Source of the DNA: JACQFZ01 sp036381895
GTDB lineage: Bacteria > Pseudomonadota > Gammaproteobacteria > Acidiferrobacterales > Sulfurifustaceae
Length of the DNA: 43,520 nucleotides
NCBI GenBank assembly: GCA_036381895.1
Contig: DASVBY010000001.1
Span: forward strand, 1-43,520
Direction of reading: 5' to 3'
Part shown: in pieces, positions 40,381 to 43,520 of the stretch
How positions within the stretch are numbered: position 1 is the first letter of the stretch
Layout: the number at the start of each line of letters is the position of its first letter
The notes under the pieces: generated by a model
What the model was told of the DNA's origin: nothing
Database searches by the model: none
Seen by the model: only the letters and a program-made list of their open reading frames with translations
Translations under genes and position numbers: made by a program

Positions 40381-42468
40381 ATGCCGCCGAAAGCCGCAAC
40401 CCGCAGAACGACGCTGCGCCTGGGCGACCGGCTGGCGAGCGCGCGCCAGCGCCTCGTCGTCGGGCGCACGGCCGAGATCGATCTGTTCCGCCAGGCGCTC
40501 AAAGCGCACGAGCCGCCGTTTGCCGTGCTGCACGTGCACGGGCCCGGCGGCATCGGCAAGACGACGCTGCTGCGCGAATACGAGCGGCTCGCGGTGCGTG
40601 CCGGCCGGCCGGTCGCGTGGCTCGAGGGACGCGATCTCGATCCGTCCCCGGATTCCTTTCTGCGCTATCTCGGCGGGGTGCTCGGGTCATCGAGCGAGGT
40701 GCCCGTCGAGGAGCCGGCCGTCATCCTGATCGACGGCTACGAATACCTGAGCCCGCTCGACGGCTGGCTGCGCGAGCGCTTCCTGCCGGATCTGCCCGCG
40801 AAGTGCCTCGTCGTCATCGCCGGGCGCGAGCCGCCCGCCGCCGCCTGGCGCACCGACGCCGAATGGGCGACGCTCGCGCGCCTCCTGGCGCTGCGCAACC
40901 TCGAGCCCGAGGCCGCGAAGGCGTACCTGCGGAAGCGCCGGATCGCGAAAGCGCACGACGAGGCCGTGCTCGCGTTCACGCACGGACATCCGCTGGCGAT
41001 CTCGCTCGTCGCCGACGTGCTCGCACATCGCGACGCGGGCACCAGGTTCGATCTGCGCGAGCAACCCGACATCCTGCGCACGTTGCTCGATCGCCTGGTA
41101 CGCGACACCCCGGGCCCCGAGTACCGCCGCGCGCTCGAAGTGTGCGCGCACGCGCGCGCGACCACCGAATCGCTGCTCGCGCACGTCATCGGCGGCGCCG
41201 AAGCGAGCCGCCTGTTCGCCTGGCTGCGGGGCCTCTCGCTCATCGAGCACGGTCCGCACGGACTCTGCCCGCACGACCTGGTGCGCGACGTGCTCGACGC
41301 CGACTTCCGCTGGCGCGACCCGGAAGGCTACCGCGGCGTGCACCGGCGCATCCGCGAGCACGTGCTCGAGCGCATGAACACGACCAGCGGGGTCGATCAG
41401 CAGCAGGCGTTTTTCGATCTCGTCTATCTCCACCGCAACTCGCCTGCCATGGGGCCGTACTATTCGTGGAAGAGCTTCGGCACCGCGTACGCCGAGCCGC
41501 TCGCCGCGGACGGCCGGGCGGCGCTGCTCGCGCTCGTGCACGCGCAGGAGGGCGAGCCCGGATCCGCGATCGTGCGCTACTGGCTCGCGCGGCAGCCGGA
41601 AGCGTTCTATGGCTTCCGCGGCCCGGCGAAGCAGACCTACGGCTACGGGTTCCTGCTCACGGTGCGGGAGGTGCGCGACGACGACCTGCGGCACGACGTC
41701 CTGCTGCAGGGTGCGTACGACTACGCCCGCCAGAACGGTCCGCCGCGCACCGGCGAAGCGCTGCTCCTCGCGCGCTTCTGGGCCAAGGAAGATCCCGACT
41801 CCCAGGCGGCGTCGACGAACCTCATCACCATGCTGTCGCTGCGCTCCTGGCTCACGACGCCCGCCGTCGCCTGGTCCTTCGCGGCGCCGACCGAGCCCGA
41901 ACGGTGGCTGCCGGTGTTCGCACACCTCAACTTCGCGCGGGTGCCGGAAGCCGAGCCTTCGTTCAACGGGCGCCGCTACGGCGTGTTCGCGCACGACTGG
42001 CGCGCCGAGCCCCCGGCCGCCTGGCTCGAGCACATGGCGGAGCGGGAGCTCGCGACCGGCGCGCCGCCGCCCGCTCCGCCGCCGCAGACCCCGCAACGGC
42101 TGGTGCTGTCGCAACCCGATTTCGCCGCGGCCGTGCGCCAGGCGCTGCGCGATTACACCCGACCTGCCGCGCTCGCAAACAATCCGCTCCTGCGCTCGCG
42201 CGTGGTGCTCGACCGTGCCTCGCAGCCGCCCTCCGCCGCGGATCTGCAGGCGCTGCTGCGGGAGGGCGTCGAGACGCTGCGCGCGAGCCCGAAGGACGAA
42301 AAGCGCTACCGCGCGCTCTGGCACACCTTCTTCCAGCCGGCCGCCACGCAGGAGCAGGCGGCCGAGCGGCTGCAGCTCGCCTTCAACACGTATCGCTATC
42401 ACCTCTATCAGGGGATCGACCGCGTCACCGAGTGGCTCTGGCAGCGGGAGCTGCACGGTTCCGCCTGA
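40381..42468 (+). CDS. STAND-type ATPase with C-terminal helix-turn-helix-like segment
   Basis: A 695-residue signalling ATPase. It has Walker A GPGGIGKTTLL (from residue 54), Walker B PAVILIDGYEYL (about 112-122), RNLEPEAAKAYL and a GHPLAISLVADVL segment typical of the winged-helix part of NACHT/AP-ATPases. A helical mid-region (about 300-610) carries no enzyme motif. The C-terminus ends in TQEQAAERLQLAFNTYRYHL and a Trp-rich tail, which resembles a sigma-4 or HTH fold. This suggests an ATP-switched regulator, not an effector nuclease. The ATG at 40381 starts just before the NTPase. A frame open from 40219 adds no motif. The signal and target are unknown. Confidence 0.82.
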   Translation: MPPKAATRRTTLRLGDRLASARQRLVVGRTAEIDLFRQALKAHEPPFAVLHVHGPGGIGKTTLLREYERLAVRAGRPVAWLEGRDLDPSPDSFLRYLGGVLGSSSEVPVEEPAVILIDGYEYLSPLDGWLRERFLPDLPAKCLVVIAGREPPAAAWRTDAEWATLARLLALRNLEPEAAKAYLRKRRIAKAHDEAVLAFTHGHPLAISLVADVLAHRDAGTRFDLREQPDILRTLLDRLVRDTPGPEYRRALEVCAHARATTESLLAHVIGGAEASRLFAWLRGLSLIEHGPHGLCPHDLVRDVLDADFRWRDPEGYRGVHRRIREHVLERMNTTSGVDQQQAFFDLVYLHRNSPAMGPYYSWKSFGTAYAEPLAADGRAALLALVHAQEGEPGSAIVRYWLARQPEAFYGFRGPAKQTYGYGFLLTVREVRDDDLRHDVLLQGAYDYARQNGPPRTGEALLLARFWAKEDPDSQAASTNLITMLSLRSWLTTPAVAWSFAAPTEPERWLPVFAHLNFARVPEAEPSFNGRRYGVFAHDWRAEPPAAWLEHMAERELATGAPPPAPPPQTPQRLVLSQPDFAAAVRQALRDYTRPAALANNPLLRSRVVLDRASQPPSAADLQALLREGVETLRASPKDEKRYRALWHTFFQPAATQEQAAERLQLAFNTYRYHLYQGIDRVTEWLWQRELHGSA

Positions 42469-42566
42469 CGGGCCGCGGCGTCGCCGCACCCTCGACTGAC
42501 CCGCCACGGGCGCTGTTTCCCTTCGACCAGCCCACCCTTTGCGCAAGGGCCACCCCGCCCGGGCCG

Positions 42567-42593
42567 GCTCGAGCAGTTTCTTGAGCAGTTTTT
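42567..42593 (+). terminator. intrinsic terminator after the STAND gene
   Basis: GCTCGAG-CAGTTT-CTTGAGC (42567-42586, 7 bp with one G-U pair) is followed by AG and TTTTT (42589-42593). It separates the STAND gene from the methyltransferase. Confidence 0.65.
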
Positions 42594-42658
42594 CGGCTGG
42601 CCGGTTGGCAGCGGTACGGCCGACGCTCCGGCCTACCGCAACCCATGAGGAACCATCC

Positions 42659-43520
42659 ATGAGTCAGGTACTTCCCGTCACGGTAGCGGAGCACGGCGGC
42701 ACGGCCGAAACCAATCCCATCGCGCGCACGGCCTACTACACGCTCGCGGTACGGGCCTGGGATGCCTCGCGGGCGAAACCGGTCTGCGGCGACCGCTACG
42801 CGGCCGCGTTCATGAACGAGGAGGCGGCCGCGATCTGGGAGCGGTTCAAGGACCTTGCCAAGCCGAACGGAAGCAACGCCACGCGCCACGCGATCATCGA
42901 CGAGCACCTGCGCGAGGAGCTCGCCAAGGACCGCACCGCGCGCGTCGTCGTCATCGGCGCCGGCTTCGACACACGCGCGTACCGGCTCGACGGCGGCCAT
43001 TGGATCGAGGTCGATGAGCCGGCGATCATCCGCTACAAGGAAGAGCGGCTCCCGGCCGAGCGCGCACCGAACCCGCTCACCCGCGTCCCGATCCGGTTCG
43101 CCCGCGACGCGCTCGCCGATGTGCTCGCGCGCTTCACCGCTCGCGAGCGCACGCACATCGTGCTCGAGGGCGTGCTCATGTACCTCACGCGGCCGCAGCG
43201 GGTCGAGCTGCTCCACGCGTTGCGTGCCTGCTTCCCGCGCCACGTCGTCTACTGCGATCTCATGCGCCGGTCGTTCTATACGAGCTACGCGCGCGCCGTG
43301 CAGGAGCGAATGGCGCGCATGGGTGCGGCGTTCCACGACATGGTCGAAGACCCCGAAGCGCTCTTCGTCGAGGCCGGCTACCAAGCCGCCGCCTGCACCT
43401 CGATCGCACTCACCGCCGCCGAGCGCGGCGCGGTCGGCATTCCGCCGTTCGTCATTCGCCGTTTTCTCAGGACGCTGCGCGACGGCTACAGCATCTGGAA
43501 ATGGGAGCGGCGCGCCCCCT
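42659..43520 (+). CDS. class I methyltransferase, PPM/LCMT-like family (3' end outside window)
   Basis: About 287 codons are visible, open to the right edge. After TNPIARTAYYTLAVRAWDAS, the SAM site reads VVVIGAGFDTRAYRLDG (about residues 98-114), then EVDEPAI, and HIVLEGVLMYLTRPQRVELL (about 165-185). These match the large leucine-carboxyl/polyketide O-methyltransferase family that methylates carboxyl groups. Length so far fits the family (about 280-300), so few residues are missing. The ATG at 42659 starts the conserved region; an ATG at 42645 opens only a six-codon frame. No strong ribosome-binding site is seen. It follows a terminator, so it has its own promoter. Confidence 0.85.
   Translation, partial: MSQVLPVTVAEHGGTAETNPIARTAYYTLAVRAWDASRAKPVCGDRYAAAFMNEEAAAIWERFKDLAKPNGSNATRHAIIDEHLREELAKDRTARVVVIGAGFDTRAYRLDGGHWIEVDEPAIIRYKEERLPAERAPNPLTRVPIRFARDALADVLARFTARERTHIVLEGVLMYLTRPQRVELLHALRACFPRHVVYCDLMRRSFYTSYARAVQERMARMGAAFHDMVEDPEALFVEAGYQAAACTSIALTAAERGAVGIPPFVIRRFLRTLRDGYSIWKWERRAP

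Noticed and set aside
36874..40539. Very long minus-strand open frame (over 1200 codons) opposite the TRAP genes
   Set aside because: It is a by-product of high GC: stop codons are rare on the opposite strand of these genes. It is rich in Arg/Glu/Asp/His and has no recognisable motif, while the + strand genes are unmistakable.
1..43520. CRISPR array, prophage, insertion sequence or att site
   Set aside because: No regularly spaced direct repeats, transposase, integrase or phage structural motifs were seen on either strand.

Overview
The window is very GC-rich proteobacterial chromosome, with compact genes on both strands and no phage, transposase, CRISPR array, rRNA or tRNA gene that I can see. 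An HflD homologue, an RluE-type pseudouridine synthase, a Bfd/Bfr pair and TAXI-type TRAP transport genes point to a high-GC gammaproteobacterium, or a close betaproteobacterial relative. HflD favours Gammaproteobacteria. This is inference from gene content, not a placement.

Layout. 0-5 kb: DUF2905 membrane protein (cut by the left edge), patatin phospholipase, hflD-murI overlapping by 4 bases, an APH-fold kinase and a sirtuin. 5-12 kb: a tiny lipoprotein, a GNAT acetyltransferase divergent from a MocR regulator, a zinc-less MDR oxidoreductase, an aspartate/aromatic aminotransferase, an ExoD membrane protein and an exported metallo-beta-lactamase-fold hydrolase. 12-16 kb: a Fur-box promoter driving bfd-bfr, then a CHASE2 Ser/Thr kinase, a small membrane protein and rluE. 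16.5-16.9 kb: a gene-free gap holding a row of perfect hairpins that ends in a strong intrinsic terminator on the + strand, where no + strand gene exists. This is a candidate unannotated small RNA. 17-20.3 kb: serine/alanine-glyoxylate aminotransferase, then a cynA-cynB-cynD-cynS locus in which cyanase is intact but all three ABC transporter genes are broken by internal deletions and a frameshift.

20.5-23.2 kb: a large c-di-GMP protein whose receiver and GGDEF active sites are lost while the EAL site is kept. 23.3-31.7 kb: a TetR regulator with two operator copies in the divergent promoter region, facing a five-gene fatty-acid beta-oxidation operon (multifunctional hydratase/dehydrogenase, thiolase, acyl-CoA dehydrogenase, acyl-CoA ligase, small beta-rich protein). 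31.8-36.6 kb: GFA-fold protein, an orphan LuxR DNA-binding fragment, a Vgb-like beta-propeller, a methyltransferase, a PNPOx-fold protein and an HSL-type esterase. 36.7-40.2 kb: a TAXI-TRAP transporter operon behind tandem operator-like repeats. 40.4-43.5 kb: a STAND ATPase with a C-terminal helix-turn-helix-like segment, a terminator, and a methyltransferase cut by the right edge.

How it fits together. The fad operon and its TetR protein form one self-contained lipid-degradation unit. bfd-bfr is an iron-storage and release unit. The cyn locus looks like a pathway that has lost uptake but kept the detoxifying enzyme. The rest is mostly housekeeping or single-gene metabolism. The least explained signals are the hairpin array at 16.7 kb, the shape of the cyn decay and the operator arrays.
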